Assembly: GCA_045592125.1 (NCBI GenBank)
Contig: JAZNUE010000012.1
Location: 37,030 to 101,029, forward strand
Reading direction: 5' to 3'
From: HGM04593 sp045592125
Lineage (GTDB): Bacteria > Bacteroidota > Bacteroidia > Bacteroidales > Bacteroidaceae
Length of the DNA: 64,000 nucleotides
The notes beneath the pieces were generated by a model. The model worked only from the letters and a program-made list of their open reading frames with translations, was not told where the DNA came from and did not search any database. Within the stretch, counting starts at the first letter, position 1. Every line of letters starts with the position of its first letter. This document shows positions 24,608 through 33,806 of the stretch, in pieces. The translations under genes and the position numbers were made by a program.

Positions 24608-25852
24608 ATGCGCACAATGAACAGGAACATCATATACACCGCGCTGCTTGCAGCAATGCTCATGCTTGTGTCATGCGGCGAGGACCGCACGCACGAATAC
24701 TACGAGATTACCGAGGAGAACCAATGGACCTACACTGCGATGAAGGATTCCTACCTGTGGGCAAGCGGCATAAAGAAACCTGCCCGCAGCTCATTCTTCG
24801 GTTCCCCTTCAAAGTTCTTCGCTTCGCTGCTTGCAAAGGACGATAAGGTCTCCTTCTTTACCGATTCGGTCTCGGAGGGCAGCTATGGCATGATGTTCAC
24901 CCTAATGCGCGACCCGCTTGGAGAGAAGATGGGAAGCTATTATGCGCTTGCGCTTTTCGTTGAGCCTGGTTCGCCGGCATATGCAGCAGGAATAAGGCGC
25001 GGGACATGGATTTCGGCAATAGGCGGGAAGGCGCTCTCGTCGTCGAGCAGCAAGCTGCTGCAGAGTGGCGAGGCCACATCTGTTGTGACAAAGGAGATTG
25101 ACTATGACGACGAGAACGGCAGGTATTACTGGACACAAGGAGATACCCTTAGCATGCCGCAGGCAAGTGATGTGCCCGGCAGCGCAATATACCTCGATTC
25201 AATATACAGCATACGTTCTGCCAAGGCCGGATACATTGTGTGCCGCAGCATGAACGGTGTTTCCTTTGCAAAGGAAGTGCAGGATATTATGCTCAGTTTT
25301 GCGGCCGAGGATGTTGCCGACGTCATTGTTGACCTGCGCTACTGCAGCAGCGGCACGCTGGCCAACGCCGCAGCAATGGCAAGCATGCTTGTGCCTTCAG
25401 CGCTTGCCGGGACACCGTTCGCCGTCCTAAAAGGAGAGGAAGAGAGCGCAGACACTGTATACAGTTTTGGTGAACCGCTTGCCGGTTTAGGTGACAAACG
25501 CGTTTTCTTTATCATTGGCAACGGCACCAAGGGCGTTGCGGAACTGCTTGTTGAGTCGGTGAACCAGTCGCGTGGCATGTACGACGTGATGACGGTTGGC
25601 GCCAGGAGCGCTGGAGCAAACGTGCTTACAAGAGAGATTGCCTCGCCCTACGGGTTCTCTATTAACCCTGCTGTTGCATATCTGTGCACCCCCGACAGCG
25701 CTGTGCTTCCAGCGTCGGGCATTACCCCCGACTATGCGCTTAATGAACTTGAGGAGGTGAAGCATGTATACCCGCTCGGCAGCCAGCAGGAGTATATACT
25801 GCGCAACGTGGAGTATATTATTGTGAACGGCGCCCTGCCCGCCGCGCAATAA
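24608..25852 (+). CDS. S41-type peptidase-like lipoprotein, probably inactive
   Basis: A 414-residue exported protein with a lipobox (MLMLVSCGED) at about residue 22. A PDZ-like domain follows (VEPGSPAYAAGIRRGTWISAIGGK), then a domain like tail-specific S41 peptidases (DVIVDLRYCSSGTLANAAAMASML). Where active members have TASASE, with the nucleophile serine, this one has TKGVAE, and the later lysine region reads GARSAGAN without the usual lysine. It is therefore probably a binding or scaffold protein and not a protease. ATG 24617 is an alternative start. Confidence 0.75.
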   Translation: MRTMNRNIIYTALLAAMLMLVSCGEDRTHEYYEITEENQWTYTAMKDSYLWASGIKKPARSSFFGSPSKFFASLLAKDDKVSFFTDSVSEGSYGMMFTLMRDPLGEKMGSYYALALFVEPGSPAYAAGIRRGTWISAIGGKALSSSSSKLLQSGEATSVVTKEIDYDDENGRYYWTQGDTLSMPQASDVPGSAIYLDSIYSIRSAKAGYIVCRSMNGVSFAKEVQDIMLSFAAEDVADVIVDLRYCSSGTLANAAAMASMLVPSALAGTPFAVLKGEEESADTVYSFGEPLAGLGDKRVFFIIGNGTKGVAELLVESVNQSRGMYDVMTVGARSAGANVLTREIASPYGFSINPAVAYLCTPDSAVLPASGITPDYALNELEEVKHVYPLGSQQEYILRNVEYIIVNGALPAAQ

Positions 25853-26068
25853 AAGAGTACAGAGCACAGAGTATTCTCGCTCTCTATGCCGAACTACTCA
25901 ACTGTTCGGAACTTCCGGCAGGTTCGTTTACTGGAACTTCTTCTTGTGCAACTCCATTCTGGCTACCGCACTGTTTTTTACAGTTTCTAAACAAATTCCT
26001 ATAATTTCCTAAACATACCTTGCTGCTGCGGTGTTATTCTCACTGAATAACCCTAAAATACAATTAAG

Positions 26069-26551
26069 ATGAGAAAGATTCTTTTATCAGCAGCGGCAAC
26101 GGCAGTATTGCTGCTTTCGTCGTGCAATTCGTGCAACAGCAATGCTCCGCAGGGTCTGGCATTTGAGAGCGAGACCGACAGCATTTACATGCTAAATGAC
26201 TCCACCATGGCCGACGAGCAGACTTTTGTCTTCGAAGGCGTGTCTCCAATGAACGGCAACGCTGTGGCCAACGTGCTGCTTGCCGTGAGTACCGTGAACC
26301 TGAACAGCGACGGTACCTTTACCATTACAACCGACTATGTTGACGAGGGACTTGCCACGCAGAACGACAATGGCGAGGCGCTTATAATTGCTGGCAACGA
26401 CAGCACAATGACTGTAATTGAACTGGTGTCGGCAAACAGGAAACCAACCATCAGCTTCATGATGCAGGAGGACAGCTCGCTAGTGAAGGTAGGCAAGGAC
26501 GGCAAGCCTGCCAGCAATGACTCCACCCACAGGCTTAACCTCAAGAAGTAA
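26069..26551 (+). CDS. Small lipoprotein of unknown function
   Basis: 160 residues, with a signal peptide and lipobox (LLLSSCNSC) at about residues 16-21. The rest is beta-rich with repeated short strands of threonine and aspartate (STVNLNSDGTFTITTDYVD) and could form a small lipocalin-like barrel, as seen in several Bacteroidales lipoproteins. It begins a run of three exported proteins on the plus strand, 22 nt before the next gene. No function is assigned. Confidence 0.7.
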   Translation: MRKILLSAAATAVLLLSSCNSCNSNAPQGLAFESETDSIYMLNDSTMADEQTFVFEGVSPMNGNAVANVLLAVSTVNLNSDGTFTITTDYVDEGLATQNDNGEALIIAGNDSTMTVIELVSANRKPTISFMMQEDSSLVKVGKDGKPASNDSTHRLNLKK

Positions 26552-26573
26552 CTAACCTAATAAACGATTACCC

Positions 26574-27197
26574 ATGAAAAAGAGTCTATTTTTTATCATT
26601 GCCGCGCTATGTGTTCTCATAGTGTCGTGCCAGAAAGACCCTGATACCGACAAGCTGGACAGGAACTATCTTGTGTACACCAACTACGACGCCAATACCG
26701 ATTTCAAGGCCATTGAGACGTTCTATGTAATTGACAGCATACTCATCATAGGCAACAGCGAGAAGGCCTCCTACTGGAAGGACAATAACTCCCGCCAGAT
26801 TATCGACGCCTATAACGACAGGCTCGAAGGGTGCGGATACATAAGGATGCCTGCACCCGAAGAGGCCGACGTAATACTGCAGCTCAGCTACATAAACAAC
26901 ACCTATTATTTCACCTCGTTCGGTCCAGGGCCATGGTGGAATGCCTATCCTGACTACTGGAACTGGGGCGGATGGGGGTGGTACTACCCCTACACCTTCA
27001 ACTACAGCTACAGCACGGGGTCCATTATTGCTGAACTGGTAAATACCAATGCGCCCAATGCGCAGAACAATAAGCTCACGGTAATATGGAACTCGTACAT
27101 TTGCGGGTTGCTGAACGGCAATAACCTGAGCCTGTCGCGAACGATGAGCGCAATAAGCCAGGCATTCGCGCAGTCGCCTTACCTTAAGAAGCAGTAG
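26574..27197 (+). CDS. DUF4136-type lipoprotein
   Basis: 207 residues, lipobox VLIVSCQKD near residue 19. The pattern of a YTNYDANTDFKAIETFYV start, a helix, then a Gly/Trp/Tyr-rich loop (GPGPWWNAYPDYWNW) and a C-terminal helix is that of DUF4136 proteins, envelope lipoproteins of unknown role. It lies 22 nt after the small lipoprotein and 44 nt before the barrel protein, so the three are probably an operon. Confidence 0.8.
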   Translation: MKKSLFFIIAALCVLIVSCQKDPDTDKLDRNYLVYTNYDANTDFKAIETFYVIDSILIIGNSEKASYWKDNNSRQIIDAYNDRLEGCGYIRMPAPEEADVILQLSYINNTYYFTSFGPGPWWNAYPDYWNWGGWGWYYPYTFNYSYSTGSIIAELVNTNAPNAQNNKLTVIWNSYICGLLNGNNLSLSRTMSAISQAFAQSPYLKKQ

Positions 27198-27241
27198 CCT
27201 GCAGGCTACCCAATTACTAACATCTAAAAAAAGGAGCATAT

Positions 27242-27862
27242 ATGAAAACTATAAGCAAAATATTGTCAGTTGCGCTCTTGGCCTGCCTGCTGGCAGTGCC
27301 TTCAAAAGGCAAGGCGCAGATATCGCTTGACAGCTACTACAATGTAGACTGGCAGTTCAACATTCCTCTTGGCAACAAGTTCTCCAATGTGGCCAGCGGC
27401 TGGGGAATGAACTTTGAGGGCGGATACTACGTAACATCGGGAATCGCGGTTGGTGCCTTCATCAGCTTCCACACTAACAACGAGTACTTCTCGCGCAGGA
27501 CACTGCACTTGAGCAGCACCTTGTCAATGAACATCGACCAGCAGCACCAGATGTTCACGCTGCCCTTCGGCGCCCTCATACGCTACAGGTTCATTGAGGC
27601 CGACTTCCAGCCCTATGTGGGGATGAAACTGGGCGCATGCTATTCCGAGTTCAATAACTACTACTACATTTTCATGAGCAGCCAGGACCGCTGGGGATTC
27701 TACATGTCGCCCGAGGTGGGGTTCAACTGGTATCCCTGGCCCAACAGCATTGGATTCCACATGGCGCTCTACTATAGTTTCGCTACCAACAAGTGCAACC
27801 TCATGACGTATAAGCAGGATATTCTCAACTCATTCGGCGTGAGACTGGGCATTGCATTCTAG
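27242..27862 (+). CDS. Outer-membrane beta-barrel protein
   Basis: 206 residues with a signal peptide (ALLACLLAVPSKGKAQ). The rest alternates polar and hydrophobic residues with many aromatics, as in 8-stranded OmpX/OmpA-like barrels, and ends in an aromatic residue (RLGIAF), the usual outer-membrane insertion signal. It is the third of the exported-protein trio and is followed by a very strong palindrome. Partner and ligand are unknown. Confidence 0.78.
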   Translation: MKTISKILSVALLACLLAVPSKGKAQISLDSYYNVDWQFNIPLGNKFSNVASGWGMNFEGGYYVTSGIAVGAFISFHTNNEYFSRRTLHLSSTLSMNIDQQHQMFTLPFGALIRYRFIEADFQPYVGMKLGACYSEFNNYYYIFMSSQDRWGFYMSPEVGFNWYPWPNSIGFHMALYYSFATNKCNLMTYKQDILNSFGVRLGIAF

Positions 27863-27888
27863 GATAAGGATTTGCTGCATACTAAGCA

Positions 27889-27924
27889 AGCACCCCCGCT
27901 AGAGCGCGCTCTAGCGGGGGTGCT
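27889..27924. terminator. Perfect 36-bp palindrome, terminator-like
   Basis: AGCACCCCCGCTAGAGCG is followed at once by its exact inverse. It lies between the end of the barrel gene (plus) and the end of the M16 protease gene (minus), so it may end transcription from both sides. There is no T-run after it, but an RNA hairpin this strong would pause polymerase. Confidence 0.65.
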
Positions 27925-28042
27925 ATGTATAGGAAATGAGCTTGGTCACATTTGCCGTTCTATAACAGAGATACTTCGCTCTGTATGACAAGGTGTACTA
28001 GGCCAACTGCTATATTATTACTTATATTAATATAAAGGCCGG

Positions 28043-30853
28043 TTACTCGGCAGGTGTCATGCTCACTTCGATGAAGTTGCCCTGGTCAAGGATATACTTG
28101 GCAAGCAGGCGTATGTCCTCGGCTGTAATGCTCTTCACAAGTTCGTCATATCCTGTGTAGGTGTCCTCGTTCTCAAAGTAGAAGCTGTAGAGCCAGTTCA
28201 TCCAGGCTGCATTCTTCTTCTGGCTCTCCTCGAACGACTTGAGCATGTAGCTGCGCACCTTCTCCACGTGTTCGTCCACAGGGCCCTGTGCTGCAACCTT
28301 CTCGAACTCGCGTGTGATTATCGCAGCAAGTTCCTCGCGACGCTCGGGCGCCATCTTGAAGTTAACCATAAGCGTATACTCGCCCTCGGGGAGCTTGGAT
28401 ATAGAGCCGCGCACGCCAACTCCGTATGTTCCGCCCTCTTTCTCGCGAACCTCTTCGGTATATACAATGTTCAGCACCTGGTTAAGGAAACTCATTACCA
28501 TGCGGTTCTTGAATGTAGGCTCAATCTTTCCGCTGTATATGATGTTCTCGGTGCCAGTGGGGTTCTCCATCTTGTTCTTGAAGTTGTTGCGGTATACGCC
28601 TGTGCGGGTCTCTACAGTAGTCTTCTCTATCTTCTCTACCCTGCCGTTGCATGGCAACGCGCCAATGTAGCGCTCGACAAGCGGTTTCATGGCCTCAAGG
28701 TCAACGTTGCCCACAATGAAGAACATGTAGCCCGTTGCGTCGCTTGTGCGGTCCCTGTAAATCTCAAGCACCCTGTCGTAGTCCACCTTGTCGACATCGG
28801 CCGCCACAAAGGGCTGCACGCGCGGATGGTTGCCATACATTGCCACAACCATTGTGTCGCTGAGCGCGGTGTTCGGATTCAGGTTCCTGTCCTTCAGGCT
28901 GTTGCGCATGCGTGTGGTGTACGACTCAAATGCCTTCATGTCCTTGCGGGGCGATGTATACTTGAGATACAAGAGCTGGAACATCTCCTCGGCGTCCTTG
29001 GGTGAGCAGCCTGCGCTGATGACGTCGTAATAAGGACCGCTGCCCACGTTGGCCGACGCTGTGCTGCCGCTCAGTTTCTTGCCAAGCTGCGCCGCGTCGA
29101 ATGCGCCAAAGCCGCCAATGCCAGAGAGCACCGAAAGCATGCCAATATTCACCTTCTCGCTGTCGGGATAGCGGTTTGTACCGCCGGCCTTGTAGCCCGA
29201 GAGGTTAATCCTGTCGGCCTGGAAATCGGTAGGCTTCACAATAACCTTAATGCCGTTAGAGAGAGTCCACACTGTTGAGCCCCACTTGCCTTCTTCACTC
29301 TTTACAACCTTGCCGCCCTGCGGGATTGCCTCAAGCAGCGGAGCGTCGACCTCGTTATCCTCATAGGCCGAGATTCTTGCGCCCTCAATCATCTTCAGCA
29401 GCATCTCGATATCCTCCTTGCCAGGATATGTAACACCCTCGCGTTCGGGAGCATAGGAGATTGCCACCCGGTTGTCCTCCCTGTGGAGCGACGGGATTAC
29501 CTCGTTTATCTCCTCAAGCGTGAGCGAGCTTATGATGTCTATCGACAGCTGGTACTCCACCTCGGGCGACATCATGTCAACCTCGTCAAGGAAATGACGT
29601 ATGCAGTTCTGCACATAGTAGTCGCTTGTGCGCTTGTCGCGCTCGGCATACCATGAGTCCAACCTTGCAAGCATGCTCTCCTTAGCACGCTTGAGCTCGG
29701 GAGCAGTGAAACCAAAGCGGCGTGCACGCTCAACCTCGGTGAACACCATTGGGATGGCCTCCATCATCTGCTCGGGCTTGCACTGCACCATCACGGTGAA
29801 TGCCTTCTTCATCTCAGTAACGCCAAAGCCGCTGTAACCCACACCTGCACGCATGTACGGCGGGTTGTCCTTGCTCATTATCTCGGAGAAACGGCTGTTG
29901 AGCATTGAAATGGCAACCGAACGCCTGGTGCTCTCGCGGATATACTCCTTTGTGTTGCGCTGGTCGCGTGAAGGCACGTCGTGCTTGTACATGAGCTGCA
30001 GCACATAGTTCTGCTGCTCCTTGTCAATCTGCTGCGAGAAAATCATCTCCTTGTTGTCCTCAACAGGATAGTATACACGCTCGGCAGGCCTCTTGGCCTT
30101 CTTTATTCTCTTGAATATTTTCTTCACCTTCTTCTCAACCTGGTCAACGTCAATGTCACCAACGATGACAATGCCCTGAAGGTCGGGACGGTACCACTTC
30201 TCATAGTAGTCGCGAAGCGCCTGGTAAGGGAAGTTGTCAACCACCTCCATTGTGCCTATCGGGAGACGCTTGCCATACTTGCTGCCTGGGAAAATGTCGG
30301 CAAGCATACGCTCCTGCATGCGCATCATTGCAGTGTTGCGTCCTCTCCACTCCTCGTGTATCACGCCGCGCTCCTTGTCAATCTCCACGGGGTCCAGTGT
30401 AAGCCCGTCGGCCCAGTCGTGCAGAATCCAGAGGCAAGAGTCAATGGCGCCTTCCACATCCACTGGCACGTTGTTAATGTTATACACTGTCTCGTCAATC
30501 GATGTGTAGGCATTAAGGTCGGCGCCAAACTTCACGCCAATGCCCTCGAGGTAGTTAATCATTGCCTTGCCAGGGAAATGCTCTGTGCCGTTAAAGCACA
30601 TGTGCTCAAGGAAGTGGGCCAGACCGCGCTGGTGCTCCTCCTCCTGTATCGAGCCCACCTTCTGCGCAATGTAGAAGTTAACAAGATTGTCGGGGTTCTC
30701 GTTGTGACGGATGTAATAGGTAAGTCCGTTCTTCAGCCTGCCAATCCTTACCGAAGGGTCCACAGGCAGCTGCTCGCCTTTCTGCTGCGCTATGCCAGGC
30801 ATTACCATAAGCATTGCCAGCAGCAACAGCATAAGTGATTTTAAGTTTCTCAT
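28043..30853 (-). CDS. M16-family zinc metallopeptidase
   Basis: A 936-residue exported protease of the insulinase/pitrilysin family, with a signal peptide (LLLLAMLMVMPGIAQ). The zinc motif HxxEH is H80-F-L-E83-H84, intact, in the first M16 domain. A second, catalytically degenerate M16 domain follows from about residue 500 (WTLSNGIKVIVKPTDF). The size and two-domain form match periplasmic PqqL-like proteases. A TAnnTTTG box with a TTTC at 18 nt lies upstream (30904-30933). It is a single gene, closed by the palindrome downstream. Confidence 0.92.
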   Translation of the reverse strand: MRNLKSLMLLLLAMLMVMPGIAQQKGEQLPVDPSVRIGRLKNGLTYYIRHNENPDNLVNFYIAQKVGSIQEEEHQRGLAHFLEHMCFNGTEHFPGKAMINYLEGIGVKFGADLNAYTSIDETVYNINNVPVDVEGAIDSCLWILHDWADGLTLDPVEIDKERGVIHEEWRGRNTAMMRMQERMLADIFPGSKYGKRLPIGTMEVVDNFPYQALRDYYEKWYRPDLQGIVIVGDIDVDQVEKKVKKIFKRIKKAKRPAERVYYPVEDNKEMIFSQQIDKEQQNYVLQLMYKHDVPSRDQRNTKEYIRESTRRSVAISMLNSRFSEIMSKDNPPYMRAGVGYSGFGVTEMKKAFTVMVQCKPEQMMEAIPMVFTEVERARRFGFTAPELKRAKESMLARLDSWYAERDKRTSDYYVQNCIRHFLDEVDMMSPEVEYQLSIDIISSLTLEEINEVIPSLHREDNRVAISYAPEREGVTYPGKEDIEMLLKMIEGARISAYEDNEVDAPLLEAIPQGGKVVKSEEGKWGSTVWTLSNGIKVIVKPTDFQADRINLSGYKAGGTNRYPDSEKVNIGMLSVLSGIGGFGAFDAAQLGKKLSGSTASANVGSGPYYDVISAGCSPKDAEEMFQLLYLKYTSPRKDMKAFESYTTRMRNSLKDRNLNPNTALSDTMVVAMYGNHPRVQPFVAADVDKVDYDRVLEIYRDRTSDATGYMFFIVGNVDLEAMKPLVERYIGALPCNGRVEKIEKTTVETRTGVYRNNFKNKMENPTGTENIIYSGKIEPTFKNRMVMSFLNQVLNIVYTEEVREKEGGTYGVGVRGSISKLPEGEYTLMVNFKMAPERREELAAIITREFEKVAAQGPVDEHVEKVRSYMLKSFEESQKKNAAWMNWLYSFYFENEDTYTGYDELVKSITAEDIRLLAKYILDQGNFIEVSMTPAE

Positions 30854-30903
30854 GTTAAGTTATTTTAAGTAGTATCATTACATCGCGGTATTGCATTATT
30901 CTG

Positions 30904-30933
30904 CAAAGATACAATAAACAGATGAGAATGAAA
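30904..30933 (-). promoter_or_regulatory. Promoter of the M16 protease gene
   Basis: TATCTTTG (30904-30911) on the minus strand with TTTC (30930-30933) 18 nt upstream, one base from the TTTG consensus. The ATG is 50 nt downstream of the box. Confidence 0.6.
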
Positions 30934-30984
30934 GTGAAAATATCTTAAGAATAGCGCGGTTCAAAGCGGAAAGCGGGACCGCAA

Positions 30985-31168
30985 CACTCGCTAATCGCAT
31001 CCCGCGGGGTATGAACTGCGTCCACGCAGCCCGCGACTATTGCTGCTCGTGTTGCCGAAGTTAGACCTATTTAGGAACTTTGGCAGCACTCGCTAATCGC
31101 ATCCCGCGGGGCATGAACTGCGTCCACGCAGCCCGCGACTGTTGCTGCTCGTGTTGCCGAAGTTAAAC
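30985..31168. repeat. Tandem duplicated intergenic unit of about 102 bp
   Basis: CACTCGCTAATCGCATCCCG occurs at 30985 and again at 31087, a period of 102 bp. The shared stretch of about 80 bp differs at only a few bases, and contains ACTGCGTCCACGCAGCCCGC. It fills most of the 324-bp gap between the M16 and zinc-ribbon genes. No gene is seen in it. Confidence 0.8.
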
Positions 31169-31177
31169 CCGACGGGT

Positions 31178-31855
31178 TTAACTTTCATACCTGACGACAA
31201 ACGGGACTGTCTCGCCATGAATGGCAAGGTATCTTGTCTGGTCTATAATCTCTTTCTCGTGAGGAGTTACGCTTGAGATGGTGGTTGCATATTCAAGGCA
31301 CTTCCTGAACATGCCGGCCTGGCGATAGAGGTCGGCGATTACTGCCTGGGGAATGCGGCAGCGTGCTGTAAGGAAAAGTACGGCCTCAGTAAACAGCCTC
31401 GACTGGCTGTAGGGTGCCGGGTGCTCGCATTTGAAGTTGCGGCGATAGATGTCGTTGTAGGTGTGCACGTACTGCATGAGCAGGGTTGCCTTCATACCTG
31501 GCTCGATTGACTCCATAAAGGCGCTGTCGGAGCATATTGCTGCCAGTTCGGCAACATCCATGCTGCTGTCGTGTATGTCGCCGCCGAAACCTGTCCTGGC
31601 CTCAGCAGTATCGGCAAAATAGTACTTGCCGCAATGCGGGCAACGCTGCACGTATGAGATGTTGCTGTTGTCGCATGCCTCTACCCTATTGTCCGACCAG
31701 CGGGTGCTGGCGGTGCTTATGCAGAGTTCTTTTCTCACTCTTTTCTCGCCCTTGCAGTGCTGGCATACAAGGATAAAGCATTCATTGCTCTCGGGAAACT
31801 TGAAGTGTCTTGCCAGTCCTCGGCAAAAGCGGGGGTTAAGGCTGTCTGTAATCAT
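31178..31855 (-). CDS. Uncharacterised zinc-ribbon protein (paralogue of the gene at 22083)
   Basis: 225 residues. Paired cysteines are seen in VCQHCKGEKR near residues 30-39 and CPHCGKYYF near residues 73-81, enough for one zinc site. YNDIYRRNF follows near residue 134, as in its paralogue at 22083-22676. It is longer at the N-terminus (SLNPRFCRGLARHFKFPES). There is no signal peptide or clear catalytic motif. Function is unknown. Confidence 0.7.
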   Translation of the reverse strand: MITDSLNPRFCRGLARHFKFPESNECFILVCQHCKGEKRVRKELCISTASTRWSDNRVEACDNSNISYVQRCPHCGKYYFADTAEARTGFGGDIHDSSMDVAELAAICSDSAFMESIEPGMKATLLMQYVHTYNDIYRRNFKCEHPAPYSQSRLFTEAVLFLTARCRIPQAVIADLYRQAGMFRKCLEYATTISSVTPHEKEIIDQTRYLAIHGETVPFVVRYES

Positions 31856-32223
31856 AATGGTGCATGTCTGGATTTTGTGTGCCGTAAATATAATATCACA
31901 GGAAGGCGGAAGTCAATACTTTGGCAAGGGTTTAGCTAATGTTTAACACTTTACGGGCGGTTTGTGATAATCAACGGACCACTTCATTCTTCGGTATTAA
32001 GGAGCGGGCACTCCTTACGCATGCTGGAGTCCCGTCGTTGTTTTGCTCTGTCAGAACCGCAGGTCGCCGCCCGTAGGGGCTAGAGGCAATGACAAACTCG
32101 CGTACAGCAGCGTTAGGCGTTAGGCTTGCAAGAATTGAGCAAAAATTGCATTTTGACAAAGCTGCGTTGTGAGAAGTTTTGGCTATCTTCGCGCAGATAT
32201 TCAAATTCAAAAGACGCAACAGA

Positions 32224-33270
32224 ATGATAAGGTTCGATTCGGATTACATTGAGGGTGCTCACCCTTCTATCCTTGAGGCTCTGGCAAAGAGCAATCTTGA
32301 ACAGCATATCGGGTATGGATGTGACGAATACTGTGCCCGCGCCCGTGACATAATACGCCAGCACTGCAATGACATGGAGCTTGGCGTTGAGTTCCTTGTT
32401 GGCGGCACGCAGGCCAATGTAACTGTGATAGATGCGTTCCTGCGCAGTTATCAGGGCGTGATATCGGCCGATAGCGGCCACATAAACGTGCATGAGACCG
32501 GCGCTCCCGAGGCAACTGGGCACAAGGTTATTGCGCTGCCATCGCCCGACGGGCGCCTGTCGCTTGGACAGATTGCGGCCTGCTACAACGCCCATTGGAG
32601 CGACGCGTCGCACGAGCACACCGTACAGCCAGGAATGGTGTACCTCTCCTGCCCCGCCGAGAACGGGCTGATATATACAAAGACCGAGCTCACGGAGATA
32701 TCGGAGTTCTGCCATGCTAACGGGCTCTATCTCTTTGTTGACGGCGCCCGCCTCGGCTACGGGCTCATGAGCGAGGAGTGTGACTTTTCGCTTGCCGACC
32801 TTGCGCGCCTGTGCGACGTCTTCTACATTGGCGGCACAAAGGCTGGCGCGCTGTTTGGCGAGGCTGTGGTGTTCAAGGATGCCGAAATGCACCGCAGTTT
32901 CCGCTACGCGATAAAGCAGCATGGCGGCATGCTTGCCAAAGGACGCCTGCTGGGAATACAGTTCATGAAACTGCTGGAAGGCGGTGACAGCTGCCTCTAC
33001 TTTGAGCTGGCACGCCACGCCAACAGGCTCGCGGCCAGGATTAGCGAGGCGTTCAGGAAGAAAGGTGTTCCCATGTGGATTCCCTCGCGCACTAACATGC
33101 AGTTCCCGATACTGGCCAAGGAGCAGCAAAAGGTGCTTGGAGAGAAGTATGTCCCGGAATTCTGGGGCAAATACGATGACGGAAGGGATATCGTGCGTTT
33201 CTGCACCAGCTGGGCAACAAAGGAGGAGAATGTAGACGCACTGTGCAAGGACATTGAAGAACTGCTGTAG
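32224..33270 (+). CDS. L-threonine aldolase-family PLP enzyme
   Basis: A 348-residue fold-type I PLP enzyme that splits threonine or allo-threonine to glycine and acetaldehyde. The start MIRFDSDYIEGAHPSIL is typical, and the PLP lysine lies in GGTKAGALFG near residue 221. The segment FVDGARLGYGL holds the aspartate that binds the PLP nitrogen. An earlier in-frame ATG at 32179 is rejected because a TATCTTCG promoter-like box lies at 32184-32191, past that start. It is joined to the tRNA deacylase gene at 33273 by 2 nt. The 367-bp gap upstream shows no gene. Confidence 0.88.
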   Translation: MIRFDSDYIEGAHPSILEALAKSNLEQHIGYGCDEYCARARDIIRQHCNDMELGVEFLVGGTQANVTVIDAFLRSYQGVISADSGHINVHETGAPEATGHKVIALPSPDGRLSLGQIAACYNAHWSDASHEHTVQPGMVYLSCPAENGLIYTKTELTEISEFCHANGLYLFVDGARLGYGLMSEECDFSLADLARLCDVFYIGGTKAGALFGEAVVFKDAEMHRSFRYAIKQHGGMLAKGRLLGIQFMKLLEGGDSCLYFELARHANRLAARISEAFRKKGVPMWIPSRTNMQFPILAKEQQKVLGEKYVPEFWGKYDDGRDIVRFCTSWATKEENVDALCKDIEELL

Positions 33271-33272
33271 CC

Positions 33273-33770
33273 ATGGAGAATGAGAAGATTGAAAAGGTGC
33301 TTTCGTTCCTGAAGGCAAACGGGTTTGAGCATACCTGTTACACTCACCCCGAGGCACCAACCATTGAGATAGCGCGCCAGTATTGGCAGCAGGACGGTTC
33401 GAAGCACTGCAAGAACCTCTTCTTCCGCAACCATAAGGGAAACCGCCACTATCTTGTCGTGCTAGACTGTGAGCAGGACCTTGACATCCACGACCTTGAG
33501 AAAAGGCTGCGTCAGGGAAAGCTGTCGTTCGCCTCGCCGCAAAGAATGGAGAGGTATCTTGGCCTTGCCCCTGGTTCGGTATCGCCGTTCGGCCTGATAA
33601 ACGATACCGGGAACCATGTGCACCTGTTCCTTGACGAGAACCTGAAGAAGGAACGCGCGCTAAGTTTCCATCCCAACGATAACCGCGCGACTGTGGTTAT
33701 ATCGCAGGAGGAGTTCATGCGTTACCTGTCGGTTGTGGGCAACACGTATGAATTCATCGAGATGTACTGA
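33273..33770 (+). CDS. YbaK/ProX-type aminoacyl-tRNA deacylase
   Basis: A 165-residue single-domain editing protein that removes the wrong amino acid from a tRNA, most often alanine from tRNA-Pro. The family pattern is clear: FLKANGFEHTCYTHPEAPT at the start, CKNLFFRNHKGNRHYLVVLD, the conserved lysine region (GKLSFASPQRMERYLGL), and the glycine-proline segment GSVSPFGL. The gene starts just after the aldolase stop codon, so the two are cotranscribed. Confidence 0.88.
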   Translation: MENEKIEKVLSFLKANGFEHTCYTHPEAPTIEIARQYWQQDGSKHCKNLFFRNHKGNRHYLVVLDCEQDLDIHDLEKRLRQGKLSFASPQRMERYLGLAPGSVSPFGLINDTGNHVHLFLDENLKKERALSFHPNDNRATVVISQEEFMRYLSVVGNTYEFIEMY

Positions 33771-33806
33771 TGGCCCTCGTCGTTTTGGACAAGGTTCCGT
33801 AGAGGA

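Noticed and set aside
29981..30838. A 285-residue plus-strand open frame within the M16 protease gene
   Set aside because: It is antisense to the intact HxxEH domain and has low-complexity leucine and valine runs typical of shadows.
32113..33360. A 415-residue open frame on the minus strand across the threonine aldolase gene
   Set aside because: It is a shadow of the real plus-strand gene: the aldolase has PLP motifs and a family match, and the reverse frame shows none and crosses the start of the next gene.
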